DNA of 64,000 nucleotides from Bacteroidales bacterium. GTDB taxonomy: Bacteria > Bacteroidota > Bacteroidia > Bacteroidales > VadinHA17. The translations under genes were made by a program, and so were the position numbers. A model generated the notes under the pieces. It made no database searches and was not told the origin of the DNA. It saw only the letters and a list, made by a program, of their open reading frames with translations. The DNA is taken from contig JADKBK010000004.1 of the NCBI GenBank assembly GCA_016715075.1, positions 1 to 64,000 of the forward strand, read 5' to 3'. Below, piece by piece: positions 11,601 to 20,584 of the stretch. How positions within the stretch are numbered: position 1 is the stretch's first letter; each line of letters starts with the position of its first letter.

Positions 11601-14600
11601 GCAGGTCTTGTAACCGGGATCTCAGCCGGAACATGTAATATTATTTATACTATCACCGGAGGTTGCGGAGGAACAGTATCCGCCCAGCGTGCAGTAACTG
11701 TTAATCCTAATGCAGCTATCACTTCTGTGACAGGGACATCACCATTGTGCGTTGGAGCTACGGCGACATACACTGCCAACGGAGTCGTTCTCAGCGGCGG
11801 CACGGGCGCGTGGAGCAGCAGCAATGCAGCTGTAGCTACGGTTAGTGCAGCAGGACTTGTCACAGGTATTACAGCCGGGACATGCAATGTCATCTACACA
11901 ATCACAGGAGGTTGCGGAGGAACAGTATCAGCTCAACAATCTGTAACTGTCAATCCCAATGCGGCCATCACCTCAGTAACAGGGACATCACCATTATGCA
12001 TTGGAGCCACTGCAGCCTATACTGCCAACGGAGTGGTTCCGGGAGGTGGTACAGGAGCCTGGAGCAGCAGCAATGCAGCAGTAGCTACGGTTAGTGCAGC
12101 AGGTCTTGTCACAGGTGTCACAGCGGGGACGTGTAATATTATTTATACTATCACCGGGGGTTGCGGAGGAACAGTATCAGCTCAGCGGGCAGTAACTGTC
12201 AATCCTAATGCAGCCGTCACTTCGGTCACAGGAACATCACCATTATGCATAGGAGCTACGGCAACCTACACAGCCAATGGAGTCGTTCTCAGCGGTGGAA
12301 CGGGCGCCTGGAGCAGCAGTAATGCAGCAGTTGCTACAGTTAGTGCAGCAGGCCTTGTCACTGGCGTCACAGCAGGATCATGTAATATTATTTATACTAT
12401 CACAGGAGGTTGCGGAGGTATAGTATCCGCCCAGCGTGCTGTAACAATTAGTCCGAATGCAAGTATCACCTCTGTAACAGGGGCATCACCAATATGTATA
12501 GGCGCTACGGCTGCCTACACAGCCAACGGAGTTGTTCTGGGCGGTGGAACGGGTGCCTGGAGCAGCAGCAATGCAGCAGTGGCTACAGTAAGTGCAGCAG
12601 GCCTTGTCACAGGCGTTACAGCAGGATCATGTAATATTATTTATACTATCACAGGAGGCTGCGGAGGTATAGTATCGGCCCAGCGTGCTGTAACAATTAG
12701 TCCGAATGCAAGTATCACCTCTGTAACAGGGGCATCACCAATCTGTATAGGCGCTACAGCAGCCTACACAGCCAACGGAGTCGTTCTCAGCGGCGGCACG
12801 GGTGCATGGAGCAGCAGTAATGCAGCAGTTGCCACAGTAAGTGCAGCAGGTCTTGTCACAGGTGTTTCAGCCGGGACCTGCAATATTATTTATACTATCA
12901 CCGGAGGTTGCGGAGGAACAGTATCAGCTCAGCGGTCAGTGACTGTCAATCCTAATGCAGCTGTCACCTCGGTAACAGGAACATCACCATTATGCATCGG
13001 AGGTACAGCGACATACACTGCCAACGGAGTTGTCCTGGGCGGCGGCACGGGAGCCTGGAGCAGCAGCAATGCAGCTGTAGCTACGGTTAGTGCAGCAGGT
13101 CTTGTCACAGGTATTTCAGCCGGGACATGCAATATTGTTTATACCATCACAGGTGGTTGCGGAGGATTGGCTTCAGCATCAGCAAGTGTTTCAATTTCAG
13201 CTATTCCCGCAGCAACAATATCATATTCCGGATCACCATGGTGCAGTGATGCCGGAGTTCAGAGCGTGACATTCTCAGGAACAGCTGGCGGAACTTTCAC
13301 CGCTCTGCCAGCAGGTTTGAGTATCAATCCCTTAACAGGAGATATTACAACAGGTACCAGTTCAGCAGGTACATATACTGTATCTTATACAATGGTTTCA
13401 GCTGTTTGTGGTAATGTGACTTCTACAACTACTGTTACAATAAATATCATTCCTGCGGTGAATATTACAAATCCTGCTCCAGTCTGTTCCCCTTCCGTGG
13501 TTGACCTGACTGCAGCTGCGATTACTGCGGGCAGTACACCCGGACTGGTCTTTACCTACTGGACAGATCCTGCCGGAACTGTATCTTATGGTACTCCTTC
13601 AGCAGCAGGTGCAGGGATCTACTATATTAAAGGCACCGATGTTGCAGGTTGTTTTAATATTCAACCGGTAACAGTTGTGGTCAATCCGCTTCCTCTTGTC
13701 TCAGGCATTCAGACAAATGTACTTTGTTCGGGAGGATCCACCGGGACAATAGATATTACCGTAACTAACGGAACTGCACCATTTACCTACCTATGGACAG
13801 GTACTGGAGTAACACCTGCAATTGAGGATCAGTCCGGATTATCTGTGGGGTTATATACAGTAGTGGTTACTGATGCCGTAAGCTGTGCTTCTGTCATAGC
13901 GCAGTTCACATTAACCGAACCGCCGGTTTTGTCTGGTTCTGTTACGTCACAAACGAATGTTTCCATATTCGGTGACAATGATGGCAGCGTAACTGTTGCC
14001 GGAGCAGGAGGGAGCCCAACATATCTTTACAGTCTCAATGGCGGTTCATATCAGGCTTCAGGCACGTTCGCAACACTCATAGCAGGAATATATACAGTTA
14101 CTGTTCAGGATAATAATCTCTGCACTGTTGATGTACCGGTAATAATAACTCAACCTGTTCCTCCTCTTAAAGGAACAATTTCTTCCCAGACGGATGTCAT
14201 TTGTTTCGGAGCATCAACTGGAAGCGTAACAGTGGCAGGCGCAGATGGGGTAGCTCCATATGAGTACAGCCTTGATGGCGGAGTTTACCAGGCCACAGGT
14301 ACATTTGGATCACTCGCAGCAGGTGCTCATACTGTTACAGTAAGGGATGCTGCTTTAACTACAGTTATTGTACCGGTTTCAATTATCCAGCCGGCTGTGG
14401 CATTTACAGGTACAACTGTTGTGACAAACGTTTTATGTTTTGGCGATGCTTCCGGTTCGGTTGATTTGACAATCTCTGGTGGTACAGGTCCATTTACATT
14501 TGTCTGGAGCAATGGAGCTACAAGCGAGGATCTGACTGGCGTTGCTGCCGGAAATTATACTCTAGTCATAACTGATGCGAATAGTTGTACAGCAAATTCA

Positions 14601-16031
14601 TCAGGAATTGTGGCACAGCCTGTTGCAGCCCTTGCAGGAAGTGGTACTATAACCGCTGCCCCTTGTTCAGGTAGTTCAACAGGTTCAATTGACCTGACCG
14701 TTACCGGAGGAACAGCCCCTTATCTGTATCTCTGGAACAATGGTGATACGGGTGAAGATCTGAACAACATTCCAGCAGGTAATTACAATGTTACAATTAC
14801 TGATGCCGGCAACTGTACCTCGTTAGTTAGTGTCACTGTAACTGAGCTCGCAGGAACAGCTGCTGCAAGCGATATAAGCTGCAATGGACAAACCGACGGA
14901 TCGGTTGACCTGACAGTGACTGGCGGATTGGCACCCGTTACTTTCCTCTGGAGTAATGGTGCCACTACTGAAGACATCTCAGGTTTATCTGCAGGAAGTT
15001 ACTCCGTTACAATAACAGATGCAGGAGGCTGCTCTGTCGTTGTCACAGGTGCGGTTGCAGAACCTGCAGTTCTTTCCGGATTAATATCGGTGACTGATAT
15101 TTTATGCGGCGGAACTGCCACAGGATCTGCTGATCTGACCGTAACCGGTGGAACAACACCTTATTCCTTCCTGTGGGATAACGGAGCTACAACTGAAGAT
15201 CTTACCGGCGTAATAGCGGGAGATTATAATGTAACTGTTACTGATGCCAGTGGCTGTACCTTCACAGCAGCTGCGACTATAGCACAACCGGCAGGAGCAC
15301 TTTTGATAAGTATTGTTTCACAGACAGATATCACATGCGAAGGAGCGGCAAACGGAGCGGTCTCTGTTGCCGGAGCAGGTGGTGCATTGCCTTATGAGTA
15401 CAGTCTCAGCGGCGGTCCTTTCCAACCCTCAGGCACATTCACAGGGCTGGATGCTTCAACTTATACTGTTACGGTGAGAGATGCAAACCTCTGTACATCT
15501 GATGTTTCTTTAACAGTAACAGAGCCGGTCGCCCTCACCGTCACGCAAAGCAAAGTAGATCCCTCATGTCCGGATGTGGCTGATGGCAGCATAACGCTTA
15601 CAATCAGTGGAGGAGTACCTCCTTATAGTGTCATATGGTCGGACGGTGATGTTAATGTGTCACGACTGGAAATTCTGCCCGGGACTTATAGTGTGGTGGT
15701 TTCAGATATGCATGGATGCGCAGTTTCCGAAGATATTATTTTGGGCTTTGAAGGTACCCAGGGATGTCTTGAAATACCTACAATTATAACACCTAACAAT
15801 GATGGTTATAATGATACATGGATTATAAAGAACATTGACCTGTTCCCAAATGCTGACCTTATCGTCTTCAACAGGTGGGGAGAGCGTGTCTTCCAGACCA
15901 GGAATATTCTTGCCCATCCATGGGATGGGACTTCTGATGGGAAAAAGCTGCCTACAGATTCGTACCATTACATTCTCCATCTGAATGACGGATCAAAGGC
16001 AAGGTCGGGGGTTATAAGTATTATTAAGTAA
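8619..16031 (+). CDS. Giant multidomain T9SS-secreted adhesin (CUB, FN3, BIG2-like and SprB repeats, CHU_C C-terminus)
   Basis: 2470 residues, uninterrupted. A basic N-terminus and hydrophobic stretch (about residues 38-56) end at MDAYSQ, consistent with a long signal peptide. Residues about 60-173 look like a CUB-type domain (FDFATFTVRSGDTLYIYDGP, four Cys). About 175-600 are PKD/Ig-like segments. About 600-695 resemble a fibronectin type III domain (TYNVTGLTAGVTYYYRLRA). Nine 83-residue BIG2-like modules (SSSNAAVATVSAAGLVTGVT core) span 782-1528. Further beta-rich segments and SprB-type repeats (FLWSNGATTEDLTG pattern) span about 1690-2375. The final 80 residues (from ITPNNDGYNDTW, with FNRWGERVF) are the type B gliding-motility-associated domain used by type IX secretion. 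A large filamentous adhesin is inferred; its ligand is unknown. PorP/SprF copy 2 follows 28 bases downstream. The ATG at 8619 is chosen because it precedes the only plausible signal peptide. Confidence 0.9.
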   Translation: MVYKNSVNKAISDFSKSIKAFRRKKIAAIILKSLGAFSLPARLIVLLLILIFGMDAYSQTYTISAYNGQTVTTCSGVFYDSGGSLTDYGNNENYTVSFCSGNGNAVKFDFATFTVRSGDTLYIYDGPDTSSPLMGKYSSSPVPVSLISSATCMTFRFISNGVFTRPGWVANISCCPPPVTSAILPSDPYQCAGSTINYSVDAHAGSTYNWIITNGSPANVTGGTNNLDITWDPAGDVTGYIRVIEINSCGSKDSSQLIVDINSLPVVDFVGLNASYCIYSPAATLTGSPAGGIFSGPGISGTTFTPSVAGEGTHNITYTYTEPSTGCTNQKIIQTVINIPDLFIVGASANSYCAGFGVNITLSGSEAGISYQLLKNGVNDGTPVAGTGSPLSWTNRQNGIYTVTAIHGVTLCTNNMSGSQTITQYPLPVPTFTAQPGAASCSSASVTYTTQPGQSNYIWGFTGIAGTDYTITSGGTLSSNSVTLMWLTTGSKSVTINYSDANGCTAVTPTSSSATIVTISPAAPTGAAVQNFCSEASPTVAGLSAAGTGILWYSAATGGAPLLPSTALTNNTHYFASQTVTGCESLTRLDVTALIFSIPVPPVASGGTGATCSQITANWAASAGAASYRLDVSTVNTFASYVAGYQDRNVGNVTTYNVTGLTAGVTYYYRLRAVDFCGTSGNSLTITYVTLPAAPAVPGAITGTASQCPAVPGQFYSISSVPNATVYTWSVPAGWTITAGQGTTTVTVTTGAVGQNGNIRVTAGNICGTSAASSLAVTVIPNAGITSVTGSSPLCIGGTATYTANGVVLGGGTGAWSSSNAAVATVSAAGLVTGVTAGTCNIIYTITGGCGGTVSAQQSVTINPNAAITSVTGTSPMCIGATATYTANGVVTGGGTGAWSSSNSSVATVSAAGLVTGVTAGTCNIIYTITGGCGGTVSAQQAVTISPNAAITSVTGTSPLCIGATAAYTANGVVLSGGTGAWSSSNAAVATVSAAGLVTGISAGTCNIIYTITGGCGGTVSAQRAVTVNPNAAITSVTGTSPLCVGATATYTANGVVLSGGTGAWSSSNAAVATVSAAGLVTGITAGTCNVIYTITGGCGGTVSAQQSVTVNPNAAITSVTGTSPLCIGATAAYTANGVVPGGGTGAWSSSNAAVATVSAAGLVTGVTAGTCNIIYTITGGCGGTVSAQRAVTVNPNAAVTSVTGTSPLCIGATATYTANGVVLSGGTGAWSSSNAAVATVSAAGLVTGVTAGSCNIIYTITGGCGGIVSAQRAVTISPNASITSVTGASPICIGATAAYTANGVVLGGGTGAWSSSNAAVATVSAAGLVTGVTAGSCNIIYTITGGCGGIVSAQRAVTISPNASITSVTGASPICIGATAAYTANGVVLSGGTGAWSSSNAAVATVSAAGLVTGVSAGTCNIIYTITGGCGGTVSAQRSVTVNPNAAVTSVTGTSPLCIGGTATYTANGVVLGGGTGAWSSSNAAVATVSAAGLVTGISAGTCNIVYTITGGCGGLASASASVSISAIPAATISYSGSPWCSDAGVQSVTFSGTAGGTFTALPAGLSINPLTGDITTGTSSAGTYTVSYTMVSAVCGNVTSTTTVTINIIPAVNITNPAPVCSPSVVDLTAAAITAGSTPGLVFTYWTDPAGTVSYGTPSAAGAGIYYIKGTDVAGCFNIQPVTVVVNPLPLVSGIQTNVLCSGGSTGTIDITVTNGTAPFTYLWTGTGVTPAIEDQSGLSVGLYTVVVTDAVSCASVIAQFTLTEPPVLSGSVTSQTNVSIFGDNDGSVTVAGAGGSPTYLYSLNGGSYQASGTFATLIAGIYTVTVQDNNLCTVDVPVIITQPVPPLKGTISSQTDVICFGASTGSVTVAGADGVAPYEYSLDGGVYQATGTFGSLAAGAHTVTVRDAALTTVIVPVSIIQPAVAFTGTTVVTNVLCFGDASGSVDLTISGGTGPFTFVWSNGATSEDLTGVAAGNYTLVITDANSCTANSSGIVAQPVAALAGSGTITAAPCSGSSTGSIDLTVTGGTAPYLYLWNNGDTGEDLNNIPAGNYNVTITDAGNCTSLVSVTVTELAGTAAASDISCNGQTDGSVDLTVTGGLAPVTFLWSNGATTEDISGLSAGSYSVTITDAGGCSVVVTGAVAEPAVLSGLISVTDILCGGTATGSADLTVTGGTTPYSFLWDNGATTEDLTGVIAGDYNVTVTDASGCTFTAAATIAQPAGALLISIVSQTDITCEGAANGAVSVAGAGGALPYEYSLSGGPFQPSGTFTGLDASTYTVTVRDANLCTSDVSLTVTEPVALTVTQSKVDPSCPDVADGSITLTISGGVPPYSVIWSDGDVNVSRLEILPGTYSVVVSDMHGCAVSEDIILGFEGTQGCLEIPTIITPNNDGYNDTWIIKNIDLFPNADLIVFNRWGERVFQTRNILAHPWDGTSDGKKLPTDSYHYILHLNDGSKARSGVISIIK
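10962..13202 (+). repeat. Nine tandem 249-bp repeats encoding BIG2-like modules
   Basis: Units of 249 bp (83 codons) start at 10962, 11211, 11460, 11709, 11958, 12207, 12456, 12705 and 12954, with no length variation. Each encodes ITSVTGTSPLCIGATATYT, AWSSSNAAVATVSAAGL and YTITGGCGG. Units 7 and 8 (12456-12953) are most alike, sharing ASITSVTGASPIC, which suggests the most recent duplication. Unlike the 255-bp array, the frame is kept in all copies. Confidence 0.93.
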
Positions 16032-16059
16032 GTATAATTGTAATATCAATATCATTTTT

Positions 16060-17058
16060 ATGAGATATATCAGAAGCATATTATCTGCACTCGTTCTCAT
16101 CCTTCTTACGGGAACAGGCATAGCGCAGCAGGTGCCTATGTACAGCCAGTATATAATGAACGGATTTCTGATAAATCCATCCATTGCAGGACGTGACGGT
16201 TACACTGCCATTAATCTTACGGTTAGGGAGCAGTGGGCAGGTATGACTGATGCTCCGAGTACCTATGCAGCGAGCTTTCAGACACGTATATTGCGGAACA
16301 GTTACATATCTAAGTCAACGGAAGTACGTAAGAAACTTGTAAAGCCGACAAAAGGCAGCAGGGTAGGTCTGGGCGGGTATATTTTCAGTGATTATAACGG
16401 AATAATGAGAAGAACCGGGGCTCAGGCAGTTTATGCATATCACATTCCGCTCGGTATGACTCAGGGAGTTCCCAACAGTCTATCATTCGGACTGGCCTTT
16501 ACTGCATACCAGTATGCCATAAATACAAACGGTGGAATATATAATCAGGATGACCCATTACTGAACTCATATGACAGATCAGTATTTATTCCTGATTTTA
16601 ACTTTGGGGCGAGCTTTACAACAACAAAATATTATATCGGCTTTTCTATGACCAATCTGCTCAGGGGATCATTGATGATGGCAGATACAAGTTCTGTAAA
16701 CAGAAATGAACTGGGTCATTTTTTTCTCACCGGTGGTATTAAAATTCCTCTCGCCGACAACTGGAAACTTGAACCATCTGCTTTTATAAAATCTTCAGAT
16801 ATGTTTTTTTCAGCAATCCAGGCGGATATTACAACCAGGGTGTACTTTAAGAACGATTATTGGGCAGGTATTTCATACAGGACAAGCGATGCACTTATTG
16901 CAATGATAGGCTTGAAATATGATAGATTTTACTTTGCCTATGCTTTCGATTTTGCTATGACAGATATCAGGTCCCAGACGCTCGGAGGTCATGAATTGAC
17001 TCTGGCTGTTAAGTTTGGAGAAAGCGCCAGGAGGTACAGATGGCTTAATGGATTATAA
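16060..17058 (+). CDS. PorP/SprF family type IX secretion outer-membrane protein (copy 2)
   Basis: 332 residues: signal peptide (about 1-22, ending GIAQ), then the family signature QQVPMYSQYIMNGFLINPS and a beta-barrel-like remainder closing with RRYRWLNGL. It is colinear with the 7257-8261 protein, sharing long blocks such as LNLTVREQW-type and FIGFSMTNLLRGSL-type motifs, yet diverged elsewhere (for example residues 75-100 and 140-175). It follows the second adhesin by 28 bases. The conserved pairing implies that each SprF-like protein serves its own adhesin in type IX export or surface anchoring. Confidence 0.92.
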   Translation: MRYIRSILSALVLILLTGTGIAQQVPMYSQYIMNGFLINPSIAGRDGYTAINLTVREQWAGMTDAPSTYAASFQTRILRNSYISKSTEVRKKLVKPTKGSRVGLGGYIFSDYNGIMRRTGAQAVYAYHIPLGMTQGVPNSLSFGLAFTAYQYAINTNGGIYNQDDPLLNSYDRSVFIPDFNFGASFTTTKYYIGFSMTNLLRGSLMMADTSSVNRNELGHFFLTGGIKIPLADNWKLEPSAFIKSSDMFFSAIQADITTRVYFKNDYWAGISYRTSDALIAMIGLKYDRFYFAYAFDFAMTDIRSQTLGGHELTLAVKFGESARRYRWLNGL

Positions 17059-17212
17059 ACCCGGATTGATCAGCTCCTGTACAAGACAATTGTTTTTATA
17101 TTTTCTTCTTAGTGGGCAGATTATAATGTCCCCGGATATTTCTAGCTTTAATGAATTGAAGTAGAGGTCTCGCATACCTTCTGTTTTTATACTAACTGAA
17201 TGCAACGGTATT

Positions 17213-18241
17213 ATGGTGAAAGATATCGTAGCAGCTTATGCCAGCTGCCTCCTTATGTTAATTGTCACAGGCAGTTGTTTTTCACAGGTTCCGGCACAGG
17301 GACCTGTAAGGCTAATGTTCTATAATGTCGAAAACCTGTTCGATATTGCGGATGACAGTCTTAAAGATGATAATGATTTTCTGCCGGGAGGAGTGATGAA
17401 ATGGAATTACTCAAGGTATAACAAAAAAATCGTTTCACTATATAAAACAATTGTTGCTGCCGGTTCATGGTCTCCTCCTGACATTGTTTCATTTTGCGAG
17501 GTAGAAAACAGGCAGGTCATGGAGGATCTAGTGTATGGTACATACCTGGCAAAATTTGACTATTGGATTATTCACGAGGATTCTCCGGATCAGAGAGGTA
17601 TAGATGTTTGTCTTATTTACAGGGCTGACAGGCTTACCATGATTGACTTCAGATACTGGACCCCTGAGGGGATGCAAAAAGATGATTTTATAACCAGAAG
17701 TGTTCTTTGTGCCAGATTCTCATTTCAGGGAGATACCTTTCATCTCATTGTTAACCACTGGCCTTCCCGGAGAGGAGGAACACTTGCAGGAGAGAAACTC
17801 CGAAGCAAGATAGCAGGCATGGTTCGGGAAAAGTCAGATTCAATTATAGGATTGAATAATGCCGGAGGAAAGGTAATTATTGTGGGCGATTTCAATTGTA
17901 CACCGGATGGTAATGAGATCAGAACACTCGTTGAACGTGGAAGTAAAGGGAAACTTCTGACAGATCTTTCCGATAAGATGGCTGAAGACGGACTCGGTAC
18001 ATACCGGTACAGGGGAACATGGGAGATGATAGACCAGGTGATTGTTTCAGAAGCTCTTTTAGCTTCAAAACACGGTCTTTACACCAAAACCAGCATGCTG
18101 ACCATTTTCAGTCCGGAATTTCTTCTGAAAAAGGATCCTAAATATCCTGGAAAAACACCCTTCTCCACTTATCTGGGTTACAGATACCAGGGAGGCTTCA
18201 GTGACCACCTTCCTGTATTGCTTGACCTTGGATTCAGATAG
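17213..18241 (+). CDS. Secreted endonuclease/exonuclease/phosphatase (EEP) family protein
   Basis: 342 residues with a signal peptide (about 1-25, ending SCFSQ). EEP/DNase I-like fold motifs appear in order: FYNVENLFD near residue 36 (metal and phosphate binding Asn), SFCEVENRQVM near 97 (metal-binding Glu), VNHWPSR (His), VGDFNCTPDG (Asp/Asn pair) and the terminal SDHLPVLLDL (catalytic Asp-His). All catalytic positions of the family are present, so it should be an active metal-dependent phosphodiesterase or phosphatase. The substrate (nucleic acid, phosphoinositide or other phosphoester) cannot be told from sequence. The signal peptide places it in the periplasm or outside. It converges with cca, and the two 3' ends overlap by 8 bases. 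Confidence 0.85.
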   Translation: MVKDIVAAYASCLLMLIVTGSCFSQVPAQGPVRLMFYNVENLFDIADDSLKDDNDFLPGGVMKWNYSRYNKKIVSLYKTIVAAGSWSPPDIVSFCEVENRQVMEDLVYGTYLAKFDYWIIHEDSPDQRGIDVCLIYRADRLTMIDFRYWTPEGMQKDDFITRSVLCARFSFQGDTFHLIVNHWPSRRGGTLAGEKLRSKIAGMVREKSDSIIGLNNAGGKVIIVGDFNCTPDGNEIRTLVERGSKGKLLTDLSDKMAEDGLGTYRYRGTWEMIDQVIVSEALLASKHGLYTKTSMLTIFSPEFLLKKDPKYPGKTPFSTYLGYRYQGGFSDHLPVLLDLGFR

Positions 18242-19658
18242 CTGGTTCAACCGGAGTCAGCCCGATCTCCTTTCCTTTCTCGAGCATTAATTTCCTGGCG
18301 GCTTCATGCTCATTTGGAATTATCCCTTCAATTATTGCCTCCCTAATTGCATTCTTTATGATCCCGACTTCTCTTCCAGGATTAATACCAAAAGCAGAAA
18401 TTATTTCACTCCCGTCTACCGGAGGCTGAAAGTTCCTCATCGCATCTTTCTCTTCAATCTCCCTGAGCTTATTCCTGACAATCCTGAAATTTTCCAGATG
18501 CCTGGTTTTTTTTGCCTCATTCTTTGATGTTATGTCTGCCTCGCATAGCATCATTAGATCATCAACGTCATCACCTGCCTCAAATAACAACCTTCTGACT
18601 GCCGAATCAGTAACTACTTCCTGAGATAATACAATAGGTCTAAGGTGAAGGTCTACTAGCTTCTGAACATATTTCATCTTTTCATTCAGGGGAAGTTTTA
18701 ATTTCCTGAATATGTCAGGGATCATTTTGGAGCCCAGGAATTCATGTCCGTGAAAGGACCAGCCCGTTTCCGGAATATATTTTTTTGTCGCAGGCTTGGC
18801 TATATCATGAAGGAGTGCAGCCCATCTGAGCCAGAGATTATCGGTTTTCCTGCATATGTTATCAAGGACCTTCAGTGAATGAAGAAAATTATCCTTATGT
18901 GCCTTGCCTTCAATAGTGTCAATACCCTTCATGTTGTCAAGCTCAGGAAAGATGATTTTAAGCAGACCTGTCTTCTCGATCAATAAGAAGCCTTTGGATG
19001 GCTGTTCGCACATCATGATCTTATTCAGTTCAGTGATGATTCTTTCAGGAGATACTATTTTTATGCGTTCGGCATTCTCAGCTATCGAGGCAAAGGTTTT
19101 TTCTTCGATAGTAAAATTAAGCTGTGTCGAAAACCGTATTGCTCTCATCATCCGGAGAGGATCATCTGAAAATGTTTTGTCAGGATCAAGCGGTGTCCTG
19201 AGAATTTTCTTCTTCAGATCATTCATCCCGTTAAAAGGATCAAGAAAATCACCGTATGTGTCCTGATTAAGACTGATTGCCAGGGTATTGATTGTAAAAT
19301 CCCTTCTTCGAAGATCATCTTCAAGCGTTCCGTTCTCAACGACAGGTTTTCTTGATCCTCTGTCATAGGATTCCTTCCTTGCCCCGACAAACTCAATCTC
19401 GTACTCATGATGTCGGAACATGGCAGTTCCAAAATTTTTGAATACACTTACATTGATTCCCGGATTAATTTTCAAGGCTGCCTTATGTGCTATCTCTATA
19501 CCGCTTCCGATTACAACAATGTCAATATCTTTTTCAGGATGATTCCTCCCGAGTATACAGTCTCTTACCCACCCACCTATAACATAGCCTCTTACTTTCT
19601 CCTCTGTAAATACAGAACTAAGAGCCTCAAAAATTTTGTCATTAAGACATATGCTCAT
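18234..19658 (-). CDS. cca: CCA tRNA nucleotidyltransferase with HD domain
   Basis: Adds or repairs the 3' CCA end of tRNAs. The class II nucleotidyltransferase head is clear: YVIGGWVRDCILGR, then the DIDIVVIG metal-binding pair, then RRDFTINTLA and the DDPLRMMRAIRFS block of the poly(A) polymerase/CCA family. An HD domain follows (LLHDIAKP, HGHEF) with a C-terminal helical tail. Known family length is about 450-480. An in-frame ATG at 19673 exists, but the ATG at 19658 (MSICLNDKIFEAL) is preferred. A TAACTTTG promoter element lies at 19692-19699 on this strand, which would leave only about a dozen leader bases for the longer form. The gene matters here because the tRNA in this window (35184) encodes no CCA. 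Confidence 0.92.
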   Translation of the reverse strand: MSICLNDKIFEALSSVFTEEKVRGYVIGGWVRDCILGRNHPEKDIDIVVIGSGIEIAHKAALKINPGINVSVFKNFGTAMFRHHEYEIEFVGARKESYDRGSRKPVVENGTLEDDLRRRDFTINTLAISLNQDTYGDFLDPFNGMNDLKKKILRTPLDPDKTFSDDPLRMMRAIRFSTQLNFTIEEKTFASIAENAERIKIVSPERIITELNKIMMCEQPSKGFLLIEKTGLLKIIFPELDNMKGIDTIEGKAHKDNFLHSLKVLDNICRKTDNLWLRWAALLHDIAKPATKKYIPETGWSFHGHEFLGSKMIPDIFRKLKLPLNEKMKYVQKLVDLHLRPIVLSQEVVTDSAVRRLLFEAGDDVDDLMMLCEADITSKNEAKKTRHLENFRIVRNKLREIEEKDAMRNFQPPVDGSEIISAFGINPGREVGIIKNAIREAIIEGIIPNEHEAARKLMLEKGKEIGLTPVEPAI

Positions 19659-19691
19659 ATATAGATATGACAATTTGTGATTTATTCATGA

Positions 19692-19699
19692 CAAAGTTA
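19692..19699 (-). promoter_or_regulatory. Bacteroidota-type -7 element for cca
   Basis: Reads TAACTTTG on the minus strand, a perfect match to the Bacteroidota TAnnTTTG element. No TTG at -33 is obvious. It is placed about 34 bases before the preferred cca ATG. Confidence 0.45.
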
Positions 19700-19808
19700 C
19701 AATTAATCCTCTATTTTGTATAAATTATAAATATTACAGAATACTGGTATAAAGGTTGTAAGGGGTTAAACAAACTGGCGTTCTGTATGTTTAATAAATA
19801 AAAATAAA

Positions 19809-20168
19809 ATGGTAGAACATTTAACAAAAGAGACGTTTTTGAAAAAAGTTTTCAATTACGAAGTGAATAAAGAGTGGAAGTTTGAGGGAGGCAAGCCTTG
19901 TATAATTGATTTTTATGCCGACTGGTGTGGCCCATGCAAAATTGTTGCGCCTGTTCTTGAAGAGCTGGCGAATGATTTTGACGGTAAAATTGATGTTTTC
20001 AAGGTCAATACGGAAGAGGAGCAGGAGCTTGCAGCCGCATTTGGAATCAGGAGTATACCATCATTTTTGTTCGTTCCGGCAGAGGGTCAGCCACAAATGG
20101 CGATGGGTGCATTACCTAAAGATACCTTTGTAAAAGCATTCAAGGATGTACTTGGTGTAGAGAAATAG
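19809..20168 (+). CDS. Thioredoxin family protein
   Basis: 119 residues, one thioredoxin fold. The active site ADWCGPCK is at about residues 38-45, with the cis-Pro loop IRSIPSFLFV around 76-85. No signal peptide, so it is a cytoplasmic disulfide reductase. The spacing of the CxxC and cis-Pro matches TrxA; the N-terminus is about 10 residues longer than E. coli TrxA. It is a single gene, divergent from cca, with a strong hairpin downstream at 20318-20341. Confidence 0.92.
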   Translation: MVEHLTKETFLKKVFNYEVNKEWKFEGGKPCIIDFYADWCGPCKIVAPVLEELANDFDGKIDVFKVNTEEEQELAAAFGIRSIPSFLFVPAEGQPQMAMGALPKDTFVKAFKDVLGVEK

Positions 20169-20317
20169 GCTGTTCGTCAAAAAAAGCGTTTTTTTCACAA
20201 TTAATTCCGATAAAAAGTGTAACTTTTCATACGCAATTATCGTTTAAATATTAAAAGTTAGCAACGATAGTTTACAAGAGTTTTTTCATGGATTTAGGTT
20301 TAGGGTATTAACACTGT

Positions 20318-20341
20318 AAATCAGGACTTCGGTCCTGATTT
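20318..20341 (+). terminator. UUCG-tetraloop hairpin terminator after thioredoxin
   Basis: AAATCAGGAC / GTCCTGATTT form a perfect 10-bp stem closed by TTCG, followed by TATTTTTATG on the + strand. It lies between the convergent thioredoxin and xseB genes, so it may stop transcription from both sides. Confidence 0.75.
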
Positions 20342-20345
20342 ATTT

Positions 20346-20542
20346 TTATGTAAGATCCTTAAATATGTTGTTAATCTCCTCCTCCGTAGTCCTTAGTTTT
20401 TTCTGACATTGTCTGATGAGTTCGGATGCACGTTTTACTTCAACAGACAATTTATCCACATCGAGCTCTCCACTCTCGATCTGTTTCAGGATATCCTCTA
20501 TTTCAACGACAGCCTCGCTGAAAGAAAATTCTTTTTTGCCAT
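20346..20542 (-). pseudogene. xseB: Exodeoxyribonuclease VII small subunit, one-base frame disruption
   Basis: Partner subunit of XseA. Starting at the ATG (20540-20542) the frame reads MAKKNFLSARLSLK and stops. Shifting by one base after codon 4 gives a 65-residue protein, MAKKEFSFSEAVVEIEDILK through NNIFKDLT, with the usual XseB features (SFSEAVVEIE, QIESGELDVD). The break is at six A's (20532-20537 as T on the + strand), where seven would keep the frame and give the same protein. The run also forms A_AAA_AAG, the classic -1 slippery heptamer, correctly phased. It lies 42 bases downstream of xseA, as in other genomes. A homopolymer sequencing error is the simplest reading. Confidence 0.82.
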
Positions 20543-20584
20543 TTTATATTATCTTATTGATATTGGTTCAATTTGAGTATAAAT

